Shown here piece after piece: positions 26,659-35,472 of a stretch of DNA of 58,341 nt. Each line of letters starts with the position of its first letter. Position 1 is the first letter of the stretch. Source of the DNA: Ruminococcus sp. (lineage in GTDB: Bacteria; Bacillota; Clostridia; Lachnospirales; Lachnospiraceae); assembly GCA_020024635.1 (NCBI GenBank), contig JAHHTL010000009.1:1-58341 (forward strand), written 5' to 3'. The notes under the pieces are model-generated. The model ran no database searches and was not told the origin of the DNA. It worked only from the letters and a program-made list of their open reading frames with translations. Both the position numbers and the translations under genes were made by a program.

Positions 26659-28890
26659 TTACGCTTTCTTTGCAAAATGTTTCTTCATATCATACCATAA
26701 TGCACCGGTTACACACACAGAAGAATAAGCGCCACAGATAATCCCTACCATAAGTGGAAGTGCGAACTCTTTGATAGAGCTAACCCCCATGATATACAAC
26801 ACGGCTACCATAACAAATGTAGTCAGTGATGTGTAAACGCTACGTGTCAAAGTCATTGTAATACTCTTATTGACAATCTCATCTAGATCCTGTCCACGTT
26901 TTTTGAACTTCAATTCTTCACGGATACGGTCAAAAATTACAATGGTTGCATTAATTGAATATCCTACGATTGTAAGCATACATGCAATAAAGGTATTACC
27001 AACAGATACTCTTGCGATAACATAGAAAGTTAGAACAACAAGAACATCATGAAGAAGTGCAACAACTGCACTTGTTGCAAATCGAATATCTTTGAATCGG
27101 AACCAAATATACAACAACATACAAACAGTTGCAATCAGTACTGCAATCATTGCGTCCTGACGCATTTCAGAACTTACTGTAGAACTGATGTTTTCTGTTG
27201 CAATAGCAGTTTCCTCTACTTGGAATTTCTCATGCATCACATTGCTAAAGGCTTCACGCTGCGCAAGATCAAGTACCTGCGTTTTAAAGATTACTTGTTT
27301 TGTTCCTTCTACTTTCTGAACTTGAACATTTTTATCTCCGGTAACTTCTTCAATAGTAGGAACAATCTCTTTATCGATTTCTTCCAATGTATATTCCTTT
27401 TCAAATGTTACATTGGTAGCTGTACCACCTTTAAACTCAAGGCTGTAGTTCAAAGTTCCTTTTCCCTGGCTTGCATGAACTCCCATAAAGATAAATCCTG
27501 CAAGAATTAACACTCCTGAAATCACATAGAATATTTTTCTCTTTCCCAGAAAATCAATCGGTTTACGCTCTACAACCTTACGACCATACATCTTTGCATT
27601 TTGAAGACCTACCGCATAAAATGCAAAGATAATAATGCGGGTAACTATAAGCGCTGTAAACATGGATACTATGATACCAAGGGCCAAAGTCTGCGCGAAT
27701 CCTTTTACCGTACCACTTCCCTTCATCCAGAGAACGGCTGCCGCAATCAATGTTGTAATATTTCCATCAAGAATGGCTGATTTTGCTTTATCAAATCCAG
27801 TTGTCAAAGCAGCTCTAACACTCTTACCAGCAGATAATTCTTCTCCCACTCGGGAAAAAATGATAACATTGGCATCAACTGCCATACCAATACCAAGGAT
27901 AATTCCGGCAATTCCTGGCAACGTTAATGTAACATCAAACGCATTTAGTAGTACAAGGATGATTCCTGTGTAAATGAGAAGTGCAATACTTGATGCCAAT
28001 CCTGGAAGTAAATACACTGCACACATAAATACAAAGATTATAGCAAGTCCAATCGCTCCTGCTTTAAGACTTGTTGTAATCGCCTGCTGTCCCAATTGTG
28101 CACCGACTACATTAGAACGGAGTTCTTCTAATTCTACACTTAAACCACCGATACGAATCGTTGAAGCCAGCTTTTCTGCTGTCTCAAAACTCTCCATCCC
28201 TGTAATTTGTGCCTCCCCGTTTGCAATCTCACTTTGAACCATAGGCACGCTGATAAATTCTCCATCATAATAAATACCAATGGTCTCTTTTCCAGCAGCT
28301 TTTTTGGTAGCATCTGCAAATTTTTTGGCTCCGTCTTTATTCAGTGTTAAGGATACCGCATACTCGGTATTCTTCATTTTGCCTTCAAACGCTCCGGCTT
28401 GAGCATTCTTAACATCTGTTCCTGTCAATACGATGGATCCAGCCTCTTTTAACTCTTCAATTGTTTTTTCAAGCTTATATTTTCCATCGGCTTGCATGGT
28501 GTAGTTTGGAGTACCATCCTTGCCTTTTTCTGCAATGAAAAATAAAGAACCTGGCTGACCCAACTCATCTAAAATTTTGTTTGCATCCTTCACTCCGGGG
28601 ATTTCAATGCTTAATCGATTGTCTCCCTCCTGATAAACAGTTGCTTCTGTACTGTACTGTTCTACACGACGCTGTAACTTGTATTTTGTATCATCCATAT
28701 CACTTTGTGACGGTGTATCACCTTTCACCTGATATGTGATACTAACTCCACCTTCCAGATCTAGTCCAAGGTTAATGTTTTTGATAGATCCTGTGCCTGT
28801 TGGCCCAAACCCAACAATGGCAGTAAATCCTAGAATAGCAACTACGACAACTGTCGCAATCAGACTGAGAATTCCTTTATTTTTCTTCAT
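26659..28890 (-). CDS. secDF: fused protein translocase subunit SecDF
   Basis: About 743 residues with 12 predicted membrane segments. The SecD half has a first TM, a large external region (about 40-260) and five TMs. The SecF half starts at about 450 with its own external loop and five TMs. SecD/F signatures include GLDLEGGVSITYQV, GMAVDANVIIFSR and YSINATIVIFDRIREE. SecDF uses the proton gradient to help pull secreted proteins out of SecYEG. The single-chain form is common in Firmicutes. I favour ATG 28890 over 28899 from ribosome-site spacing. The gene overlaps the SCIFF maturase end, a neighbourhood often seen in Clostridia. Confidence 0.94.
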   Translation of the reverse strand: MKKNKGILSLIATVVVVAILGFTAIVGFGPTGTGSIKNINLGLDLEGGVSITYQVKGDTPSQSDMDDTKYKLQRRVEQYSTEATVYQEGDNRLSIEIPGVKDANKILDELGQPGSLFFIAEKGKDGTPNYTMQADGKYKLEKTIEELKEAGSIVLTGTDVKNAQAGAFEGKMKNTEYAVSLTLNKDGAKKFADATKKAAGKETIGIYYDGEFISVPMVQSEIANGEAQITGMESFETAEKLASTIRIGGLSVELEELRSNVVGAQLGQQAITTSLKAGAIGLAIIFVFMCAVYLLPGLASSIALLIYTGIILVLLNAFDVTLTLPGIAGIILGIGMAVDANVIIFSRVGEELSAGKSVRAALTTGFDKAKSAILDGNITTLIAAAVLWMKGSGTVKGFAQTLALGIIVSMFTALIVTRIIIFAFYAVGLQNAKMYGRKVVERKPIDFLGKRKIFYVISGVLILAGFIFMGVHASQGKGTLNYSLEFKGGTATNVTFEKEYTLEEIDKEIVPTIEEVTGDKNVQVQKVEGTKQVIFKTQVLDLAQREAFSNVMHEKFQVEETAIATENISSTVSSEMRQDAMIAVLIATVCMLLYIWFRFKDIRFATSAVVALLHDVLVVLTFYVIARVSVGNTFIACMLTIVGYSINATIVIFDRIREELKFKKRGQDLDEIVNKSITMTLTRSVYTSLTTFVMVAVLYIMGVSSIKEFALPLMVGIICGAYSSVCVTGALWYDMKKHFAKKA

Positions 28891-30319
28891 GATCCTCATC
28901 CCCTTCTTCCTCTGCTAGTGCTGCTTTTATCATAATCGCACATTCCACACGCTTACGCTCCATCTCACAACTAATATCATAAGAATCAAAAATGGTATTG
29001 TGGAATTTATATGCGTTTGCCATGCAACCACCGCTGCAATAGAATTTTGCAAAACAATTTTTACATTTCTCTTTTGTATAAACATTACATCCTCTGAATT
29101 CATCCGCAATTCCCGGATTTGTAATGCCATCAAACACATTTCCCATGATAAATTTCTCGTCCCCAACAAACTGGTGGCATGGGTATAGATCTCCCCATGG
29201 TGTTACCGCCAGATACTCTGTACCTGAGCCACAGCCTGACAATCTCTTAGAAAGGCAAGGACCTCCTTCTAAATCTAACATGAAATGGAAAAATGTAAAT
29301 CCTTTTCCTTCACGTTGTCGATCTACCATAATTTTAGCAAGTTTATCGTATTCACTCATAATTTGCGGAAGATCGCATTCTCTGATCGCATAAGGATCCG
29401 TATCATCCCCAACCACTGGTTCAATAGAAATTTGTTTAAATCCAAGATCTGCATAGTGAAGGATGTCATTTGAGAAATCCAGATTGTCTCTTGTAAATGT
29501 CCCTCTTATATAGTAGCGTTCTTGATTACGACTATCTGCCAGCTTTTGGAATTTCGGTACGATCAAATCATAACTTCCCTTTCCATTTCTAAATGGACGC
29601 ATACGGTCGTGAACTTCTTTTCTTCCGTCCATACTAAGTACCACATTGTCCATCTCTTTATTCACAAATTCTTGAATCTCATCATTTAGAAGAACTCCAT
29701 TTGTTGTAAGTGTGAATCGGAAATGCTTGTCATGAATCTTTTCCTGCTCTCGCCCATAAGCAACCAAATCCTTTACTACTTGCCAATTCATAAGTGGTTC
29801 TCCACCGAAAAAATCGATTTCTAGATTTCTTCTGTTTCCAGAGTTTTCAATCAGGAAATCCAACGCCTTTTTCCCAACTTCATAGGACATAAGCGCTCTT
29901 CTTCCATGATATTCTCCTTCTTCTGCAAAACAATATTTACAAGCAAGATTACAGTCATGTGCAATGTGTAGACAAAGAGCCTTTACTACTGTCTTTCTTT
30001 GCTTAACGACATCTATGTAATCTTCGTATATATCTTTTGCAAAAAGCTGGCCATCTTCTGCTAATTCCGCAACAGCCTCAAGAACATCTTTTAAATCTTC
30101 TTCCGCATAAGTATCTCGCAGACTTTTGCAAAGATATTCATATGTTTCTTTCGATAAAAGTGTCTCTTTTGTATGAAATGGATTCATCTCTTCCATACAT
30201 GCAATCACATCATATGCGATCTTATCTACAACATGAACAGAACCACTGTTCACATCCAGAACAATATTATAACCATTATTTTGGTACTGATGTATCACAA
30301 CAGGTACCCTCTCTTTCAT
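28877..30319 (-). CDS. scfB: SCIFF peptide radical SAM maturase (thioether-forming)
   Basis: A 480-residue radical SAM-SPASM enzyme. The N-terminal peptide-recognition-like domain covers about 1-110. The SAM cluster motif CNLACKYC has cysteines 123, 127 and 130, and FFGGEPLMNW is the typical GGE motif. The SPASM region has many cysteines (CLSKRLSGCGSG, CNVYTKEKCKNC, CSGGC) for two auxiliary 4Fe-4S clusters. CteB-type members form a Cys-Thr thioether in the SCIFF peptide, which is encoded directly upstream (30415-30564). No clear Shine-Dalgarno precedes the ATG, which is unusual in this window; a hairpin at 30363-30392 lies in the leader. Confidence 0.95.
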   Translation of the reverse strand: MKERVPVVIHQYQNNGYNIVLDVNSGSVHVVDKIAYDVIACMEEMNPFHTKETLLSKETYEYLCKSLRDTYAEEDLKDVLEAVAELAEDGQLFAKDIYEDYIDVVKQRKTVVKALCLHIAHDCNLACKYCFAEEGEYHGRRALMSYEVGKKALDFLIENSGNRRNLEIDFFGGEPLMNWQVVKDLVAYGREQEKIHDKHFRFTLTTNGVLLNDEIQEFVNKEMDNVVLSMDGRKEVHDRMRPFRNGKGSYDLIVPKFQKLADSRNQERYYIRGTFTRDNLDFSNDILHYADLGFKQISIEPVVGDDTDPYAIRECDLPQIMSEYDKLAKIMVDRQREGKGFTFFHFMLDLEGGPCLSKRLSGCGSGTEYLAVTPWGDLYPCHQFVGDEKFIMGNVFDGITNPGIADEFRGCNVYTKEKCKNCFAKFYCSGGCMANAYKFHNTIFDSYDISCEMERKRVECAIMIKAALAEEEGDEDHEEK

Positions 30320-30362
30320 TTAAAATTAAAGTTACGAAAACACAACTTTTACTGTAACAAGC

Positions 30363-30392
30363 GTAAGGCAGCGGCCGAAGTCGCTGCCTTAC
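30363..30392 (-). terminator. hairpin between scfA and scfB, possible attenuator
   Basis: GTAAGGCAGCG / CGCTGCCTTAC gives a perfect 11-bp GC-rich stem with no T run behind it. More likely a processing or partial-termination element than a full terminator. Confidence 0.6.
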
Positions 30393-30414
30393 TACTTTAA
30401 TAATACGGACTGTA

Positions 30415-30564
30415 TTATTTTCTGTTCTCATTTTCACATGTCTGATTTCCTACTGTGCAAGAAGTCTTACATGCAGACTGGCATGATGTTTGGCATTCGC
30501 CACATCCACCTTTTTTCATTGTATTGTTTAATGTTTGTTTATTCAATGTTTTGATATGTTTCAT
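30415..30564 (-). CDS. scfA: SCIFF ranthipeptide precursor (six Cys in forty-five)
   Basis: A 49-residue peptide found by reading the gap upstream of the maturase. The ATG at 30564 has GGAGGAAAGAAT ahead. The N-terminal leader (MKHIKTLNKQTLNNTMKKGG) precedes cysteines at 21, 24, 28, 32, 36 and 43, matching the six-Cys signature. Thr26, Thr34, Thr37 and Thr42 are possible thioether partners; which one is used cannot be told. SCIFF is nearly universal in Clostridia and its role is not settled. It has its own promoter at 30612-30640. Confidence 0.93.
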   Translation of the reverse strand: MKHIKTLNKQTLNNTMKKGGCGECQTSCQSACKTSCTVGNQTCENENRK

Positions 30565-30611
30565 ATTCTTTCCTCCTATCATCTTGCTTTAAGCATCGTA
30601 TTCTTCGTTGT

Positions 30612-30640
30612 ATTATACCATACTGTTTCTTATTTTGAAA
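30612..30640 (-). promoter_or_regulatory. scfA promoter
   Basis: Minus strand TTTCAA (30635-30640), 17-bp spacer, perfect TATAAT (30612-30617), about 45 nt before the scfA start. Confidence 0.7.
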
Positions 30641-30663
30641 GCATTTTTTTACATTCCTGATTT

Positions 30664-31050
30664 TCACGATAGCATACCTCCAATGGTACCTCCTGCTATA
30701 CAGAGTAAAAAAACAGGTCCCACATCTGTTCCTCCATTTTGAAGAGAATGGTAAAGTCCATAAGATACAAAAAGAAGAATTGCAAAATAGCAAAGCCCTA
30801 CCAGAAATCCCCATAAAAATTTCCTTTTTTTCGCTAACTTTCCAACGAGAATTCCGCCTGCAAATGTTGATAATATGTACACCGACATAATTCCTGCCAT
30901 CACTTTTGTTTCATCTAGTTCCCATTTATAAAGTGCAAACGAAATCAAACACAACAAGATTCCTGTCACTCCATAAGAACAGAACAAAGCTTTGACCATC
31001 CACAATAGTTTTTCTACCGGACTACCATACATTCTTCTACTTTTTTCCAT
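30664..31050 (-). CDS. TIGR04086 family membrane protein
   Basis: A 128-residue protein with four predicted membrane segments (about 15-40, 48-70, 76-98, 105-128) and the YxxGSPVxKLLWxxxxL-like start. I recognise it as the TIGR04086 family, which in Clostridia sits beside SCIFF genes, as here (100 nt upstream of scfA). Ribosome site GGAGGAATCGTGAT precedes the ATG. It might help export or anchoring of the mature peptide; no biochemical role is known to me. Confidence 0.8.
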   Translation of the reverse strand: MEKSRRMYGSPVEKLLWMVKALFCSYGVTGILLCLISFALYKWELDETKVMAGIMSVYILSTFAGGILVGKLAKKRKFLWGFLVGLCYFAILLFVSYGLYHSLQNGGTDVGPVFLLCIAGGTIGGMLS

Positions 31051-31148
31051 ATCACGATTCCTCCTCTTTGTTTCTACACCTTATGAACATTTCTCAAAAA
31101 ATATGCATGCTTATCCACATATATAGTAAAGGATAAACATGCATTGCA

Positions 31149-31694
31149 TCACTGTTCCATCTGTTTTCCCAAAAAGGCCGCTGCCGATTTAGCAACTTTC
31201 ATTTCTACTTCTCCAAAACTTTGTTTAGTATTTTTTGTTAACAATACAACCGCTCCAATTGCGTCCCCCGAACAAATAATCGGGCAGATTACCTGTTCTG
31301 TAAACTCTTTCATATCTGGAACAATTTTCGTGAAAGCGGTACTATCCCGCACAGCTAACACTTGTTCTCTCCTTTGAATTATTTTCTCCATTTCAAAACT
31401 TACATATGATTCAGACAACTCCTTTTTTCCACTTCCTGATGCTGCGATCACGAGATCTGTATCTGTGATACACACTGTGCAATTCAATGTTTCAGAGAGA
31501 CTTTCCGCATATTGTTTTGCAAAAATCCCAAGTTCTCCTATGGGAGAATATTTTTTCAGGATTACTTCTCCTTCCCGATCTGTAAAAATTTCCAAGGGAT
31601 CTCCTTCTCTAATACGCATTGTCCTGCGAATTTCTTTTGGAATCACAACTCTTCCTAAATCATCAATCCTTCTTACAATTCCTGTCGCTTTCAT
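31149..31694 (-). CDS. spoVT: stage V sporulation protein T
   Basis: A 181-residue regulator of late forespore genes. The AbrB-type swapped-hairpin DNA-binding domain is residues 1-50 (MKATGIVRRIDDLGRVVIPK), and a GAF-like domain follows to the C-terminus. Length matches the Bacillus protein (178). The ATG at 31694 is preceded by GGAGGAAGGATAT; the frame continues upstream without a site. A sigma-G-like promoter lies at 31735-31764. Its presence indicates the organism can sporulate or descends from a spore former. Confidence 0.95.
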   Translation of the reverse strand: MKATGIVRRIDDLGRVVIPKEIRRTMRIREGDPLEIFTDREGEVILKKYSPIGELGIFAKQYAESLSETLNCTVCITDTDLVIAASGSGKKELSESYVSFEMEKIIQRREQVLAVRDSTAFTKIVPDMKEFTEQVICPIICSGDAIGAVVLLTKNTKQSFGEVEMKVAKSAAAFLGKQMEQ

Positions 31695-31734
31695 ATATCC
31701 TTCCTCCATTTGCTGTTCTTGCCATGATTGGAAA

Positions 31735-31764
31735 TAGTATTTGCGAAAAGATACAGAATTATTC
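31735..31764 (-). promoter_or_regulatory. sigma-G-like promoter of spoVT
   Basis: Minus strand GAATA (31760-31764), 18-bp spacer, AATACTA (31735-31741), close to the forespore sigma-G pattern (GNATR-N18-CATNNTA). Confidence 0.5.
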
Positions 31765-31765
31765 G

Positions 31766-31783
31766 ACAAACAAATTTGCTTGT
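31766..31783. promoter_or_regulatory. 18-bp inverted repeat in spoVT-adhE gap
   Basis: ACAAACAAATTTGCTTGT is symmetric at 16 of 18 positions and lies just upstream of the spoVT -35. A possible operator for an unknown protein. Confidence 0.4.
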
Positions 31784-31799
31784 TATTTTTTTATCAAAT

Positions 31800-31827
31800 T
31801 TTGATTGACAAATCTTTGTCTATCAAA
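31800..31827. promoter_or_regulatory. 28-bp inverted repeat over adhE -35
   Basis: TTTGATTGACAAA and TTTGTCTATCAAA are separated by 2 bp and match at 12 of 13 positions. The repeat covers the -35 and spacer of the adhE promoter, a repressor-like position. Confidence 0.55.
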
Positions 31828-31833
31828 TATAAT
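31805..31833 (+). promoter_or_regulatory. adhE promoter, full consensus
   Basis: TTGACA (31805-31810), 17-bp spacer, TATAAT (31828-31833). Both hexamers are perfect, predicting very strong transcription unless repressed. Confidence 0.85.
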
Positions 31834-31847
31834 GGGATTCGTAAGGT

Positions 31848-31865
31848 TTGTTATTTAATTAACAT
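31848..31865 (+). promoter_or_regulatory. Rex-like redox operator upstream of adhE
   Basis: TTGTTATTTAATTAACAT resembles the Rex consensus TTGTTAANNNNTTAACAA with two end-of-half deviations. It starts about 8 bp after the predicted start site, so bound Rex would block early elongation until NADH rises. Confidence 0.65.
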
Positions 31866-31934
31866 ACTTTTTTGAAACGTTTCTACTTATAAAACCACTC
31901 AACCAAATCAAGTTATTTTATAGGAGGATTTTAA

Positions 31935-34553
31935 ATGTCAAAAAATATGAATTTAACAGTAGATACTTCGGAAGCATTAATGAACAAAATAGATGAAATG
32001 AAAAAAGTACAGAAAATTTTTGCTACTTACTCTCAAGAACAAATCGATAAAATTTTCAAAGCCGCTGCAACAGCAGCTGATAAAATGCGTATTCCTCTTG
32101 CCAAAATGGCAGTAGAAGAAACAGGAATGGGAATTGTGGAAGATAAAGTAATTAAAAATCACTACGCAGCGGAATATATTTACAACGCTTATCGCAACAC
32201 AAAAACTTGTGGCGTAATTGAGGAAGATTCTGTTTATGGTATCAAAAAGATTGCAGAACCAATCGGACTTATAGCCGCTGTTATTCCAACTACAAACCCA
32301 ACTTCCACTGCGATTTTTAAGACTTTGATTGCGCTTAAAACGAGAAATGCGATCATCATCAGCCCACACCCACGTGCAAAAAATTGTACAATCGCAGCAG
32401 CAAAGATTGTACTTGATGCAGCAGTAAAAGCTGGAGCTCCTGAAGGAATTATCGGATGGATCGACACTCCAAGCCTTGAATTAACAAACATTGTAATGGC
32501 AGAAGCAGACATTATCCTTGCAACCGGAGGTCCTGGCATGGTAAAAGCAGCCTATTCTTCTGGAAAACCTGCATTGGGTGTTGGTGCCGGAAACACTCCT
32601 GTTATTATTGATGATACCGCTGACATCCGTTTAGCCGTAAACTCTATCATCCATTCTAAAACATTTGATAACGGAATGATCTGTGCTTCCGAACAATCCG
32701 TTACTGTTCTTGATTCTGTTTACGAAAAAGTAAAAAAAGAATTTGCATACCGTGGATGCTATTTCCTAAAAGCTGACGAACTTGACAGAGTACGAAAAAC
32801 AATCTTAATCAATGGAGCATTAAACGCAAAAATTGTTGGGCAAAAAGCGGCTACCATTGCTGCGATGGCAAATGTGTCCGTTCCAGAAGAAACAAAAATT
32901 TTAATTGGAGAAGTCGATTCTGTCGATATTAGCGAGGAATTTGCTCACGAAAAACTTTCTCCTGTACTTGCAATGTATCATGCCAAAACTTTCGATGAAG
33001 CCCTTGCAAAAGCAGAGCAACTTGTCGCTGATGGCGGATATGGACATACTTCTTCTTTATACATCAATACTTGTGAAAAAGAAAAAATGGAAAAACATGC
33101 AAACGCGATGAAGACCTGTCGTATTCTTGTGAATACCCCTTCTTCTCAAGGTGGTATTGGGGATCTTTATAACTTTAAACTCGCTCCATCTCTTACACTT
33201 GGTTGTGGTTCATGGGGTGGAAACTCTGTTTCTGAAAATGTTGGTGTAAAACATTTAATCAATATCAAAACAGTTGCTGAAAGGAGAGAAAATATGCTCT
33301 GGATGAGAACCCCTGAAAAAGTCTACTTCAAAAAAGGATGTACCCCTGTTGCATTGGATGAACTTGGTACAATCATGAATAAAAAACGTTGTTTCATTGT
33401 TACAGACTCTTTCCTTTATAAAAATGGATATACAAAAGCAATTGAAGATAAATTGGATCAGATGGGAATCATCCACACTTGCTTCTCCGATGTAGAGCCA
33501 GATCCTTCTTTAGCTTCTGCAAGAGCAGGCGCAGCTGCTATGCGCGCTTTTGAACCAGATTGTATTATTGCTCTTGGCGGTGGTTCTGCTATGGACGCCG
33601 GAAAAATCATGTGGGTACTCTACGAAAATCCAGATGTTGATTTTGAAGATATGTCCATGGACTTTATGGATATTAGAAAACGTATCTACCAATTTCCAAA
33701 AATGGGGAAAAAAGCTTACTTCGTTGCAATTCCAACCTCTTCTGGTACAGGATCTGAAGTCACTCCATTTGCAATTATTACCGACCAAGACACTGGCGTA
33801 AAATGGCCGCTTGCAGACTACGAACTCATGCCAAATATGGCGATTGTAGATACCGACAATATGATGAGCGCTCCAAAAGGACTTACCTGTGCCTCTGGTA
33901 TTGACGTTATGACTCATGCTATTGAAGCATATGTATCTGTAATGGCTTCTGATTACACCGACAGTTTGGCATTAAAAGCCATTAAACTTGTATTTGATTA
34001 TCTTCCACGTGCATACAAAGACGGAAACGATGTCGAAGCAAGGGACCACATGGCAAACGCATCTTGCATGGCTGGTATGGCTTTTGCCAATGCATTCCTT
34101 GGAATAAACCACTCTATGGCACACAAACTTGGAGCATTCCATCATATTCCTCACGGAATTGCAAATGCACTTGTTCTCACAGACGTAATGCGTTACAACA
34201 GCGCTGAGGTTCCAACAAAGATGGGAACATTCCCACAATACCAGTATCCACATACACTTGCTCGTTATGCTGAAATTGGCCGCTTTGTTGGTTTGACTGG
34301 AAAAACTGACCAAGAAGTATTTGAAAAGCTTTTGGATAAACTTGAAAATCTTAAAAAAGAAATTGAAATCAAACCTACCATAAAAGATTATAATGTAGAT
34401 GAGGACTATTTCTTAGAGACACTGGATGAAATGGTAGAACAGGCATTTAACGATCAGTGTACAGGTGCAAACCCACGTTATCCATTGATGTCTGAATTAA
34501 AAGAGCTCTATTTAAAAGCCTACTATGGAAAAAACGCAAAGGACACAAAGTAA
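31935..34553 (+). CDS. adhE: bifunctional acetaldehyde-CoA/alcohol dehydrogenase AdhE
   Basis: An 872-residue fusion. The N-terminal CoA-dependent aldehyde dehydrogenase (about 1-430) has active-site Cys250 in NGMICASEQS. The C-terminal iron-dependent alcohol dehydrogenase (about 450-872) has GGGSAMDAGK for NAD and metal ligands in DVMTHAIEAY and HSMAHKLGAFHHIPHG. It reduces acetyl-CoA to ethanol while regenerating NAD, and can use acetaldehyde released by DeoC. Strong promoter with a Rex-like box and an inverted repeat. ATAGGAGG precedes the ATG. An APH-like gene follows at 20 nt. Confidence 0.97.
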   Translation: MSKNMNLTVDTSEALMNKIDEMKKVQKIFATYSQEQIDKIFKAAATAADKMRIPLAKMAVEETGMGIVEDKVIKNHYAAEYIYNAYRNTKTCGVIEEDSVYGIKKIAEPIGLIAAVIPTTNPTSTAIFKTLIALKTRNAIIISPHPRAKNCTIAAAKIVLDAAVKAGAPEGIIGWIDTPSLELTNIVMAEADIILATGGPGMVKAAYSSGKPALGVGAGNTPVIIDDTADIRLAVNSIIHSKTFDNGMICASEQSVTVLDSVYEKVKKEFAYRGCYFLKADELDRVRKTILINGALNAKIVGQKAATIAAMANVSVPEETKILIGEVDSVDISEEFAHEKLSPVLAMYHAKTFDEALAKAEQLVADGGYGHTSSLYINTCEKEKMEKHANAMKTCRILVNTPSSQGGIGDLYNFKLAPSLTLGCGSWGGNSVSENVGVKHLINIKTVAERRENMLWMRTPEKVYFKKGCTPVALDELGTIMNKKRCFIVTDSFLYKNGYTKAIEDKLDQMGIIHTCFSDVEPDPSLASARAGAAAMRAFEPDCIIALGGGSAMDAGKIMWVLYENPDVDFEDMSMDFMDIRKRIYQFPKMGKKAYFVAIPTSSGTGSEVTPFAIITDQDTGVKWPLADYELMPNMAIVDTDNMMSAPKGLTCASGIDVMTHAIEAYVSVMASDYTDSLALKAIKLVFDYLPRAYKDGNDVEARDHMANASCMAGMAFANAFLGINHSMAHKLGAFHHIPHGIANALVLTDVMRYNSAEVPTKMGTFPQYQYPHTLARYAEIGRFVGLTGKTDQEVFEKLLDKLENLKKEIEIKPTIKDYNVDEDYFLETLDEMVEQAFNDQCTGANPRYPLMSELKELYLKAYYGKNAKDTK

Positions 34554-34573
34554 ACGAAAGGAAGGGATATCAT

Positions 34574-35332
34574 ATGAATTTATCTGAAGAAAACAAAATC
34601 GTGACTCGCCCATACAAAACGGTATACAAAGATGGGGATCGAATCGTTAAAGTATTTCAAAAAGAACATGGAAAAGCCAATGTATTTAATGAAGCACTTT
34701 GCCATGCACGCGTGGAAGAAAGTGGACTTGCGATTCCTGAAGTTCTTGAAGTAAGTAAGATTGATGAAAAATGGGCATTGTCAATTCGCTATGTAGAAGG
34801 TGATACGTTAGAATCATTGATGGTGAAACATCCAGACAACATCCAAGGTTATCTAGAACAATTTGTTGATCTTCAACTTTCCATGCATGCAAGAAAAGCT
34901 CCTAGACTGACATTACAAAAAGATAAATTCACTCGAAAAATAAACAGTCTAAAAGAGGAGATCGATGCCACAACTCGGTACGAATTATGTACTAGATTGA
35001 ACGCCATGCCCGCACACACAAAACTTTGTCATGGTGATTTTACTCCTGAAAACATTATTGTGAACAACAATGGAGATATGACAATCATCGACTGGGCTCA
35101 CGCAACCATCGGTAACGCCAGCGCCGAAGCCGCATCTACATATCTTAAATTTGCTTTGAAAAATCAAAAAATTGCTGATTTATATCTGGATCTATTTTGC
35201 AAAAAGAGTGACACTGCAAAGCAATATGTGCAAACATGGCTTCCAATTGTTGCCGCTGTACAGTTAACAAAAGGAATCGAGGAAGAAAAAGAGTTTCTCC
35301 TAAAATGGATTGACGTCATCGATTTTCAATAA
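34574..35332 (+). CDS. APH-fold phosphotransferase (TIGR02172-like)
   Basis: A 252-residue aminoglycoside-phosphotransferase-fold protein. The catalytic loop is LCHGDFTPENIIV and the metal-binding Asp is in IIDWAHATIGN. The N-lobe has a nucleotide-binding Lys region near residue 28. The family acts on small hydroxylated or amino compounds, and antibiotic resistance is not implied. It follows adhE by 20 nt with AAAGGAAGGG ahead, so it is very likely cotranscribed and redox-controlled. I recall the TIGR02172 family for this form, with moderate certainty; the substrate is unknown. Confidence 0.82.
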   Translation: MNLSEENKIVTRPYKTVYKDGDRIVKVFQKEHGKANVFNEALCHARVEESGLAIPEVLEVSKIDEKWALSIRYVEGDTLESLMVKHPDNIQGYLEQFVDLQLSMHARKAPRLTLQKDKFTRKINSLKEEIDATTRYELCTRLNAMPAHTKLCHGDFTPENIIVNNNGDMTIIDWAHATIGNASAEAASTYLKFALKNQKIADLYLDLFCKKSDTAKQYVQTWLPIVAAVQLTKGIEEEKEFLLKWIDVIDFQ

Positions 35333-35394
35333 GCACATCCAAAAAATACGTTGGGAATAGATCCTTTGGTTCCCTAAAAATTTCATAACAGACA

Positions 35395-35459
35395 ACAAAA
35401 AGAATCTTCCATAGAATATTCGGTATGAAACCCTTAATTCTATGGAAGATTCTTTTTGT
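35395..35459. terminator. bidirectional terminator with 23-bp perfect stem
   Basis: The arms 35395-35417 and 35437-35459 are perfectly complementary, with a 19-nt loop. The stem ends in A5/T5 on both strands and separates the convergent adhE-aph and permease genes. Confidence 0.85.
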
Positions 35460-35472
35460 CTTTTAATTCTTT

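Noticed and set aside
30539..30814. 91-codon ORF overlapping the scfA promoter and TIGR04086 gene
   Set aside because: It shares sequence with two better-supported genes, has no ribosome site and its composition is not protein-like.
34574..35332. Antibiotic resistance kinase
   Set aside because: The APH fold is broad and the gene is cotranscribed with adhE; nothing indicates aminoglycoside specificity.
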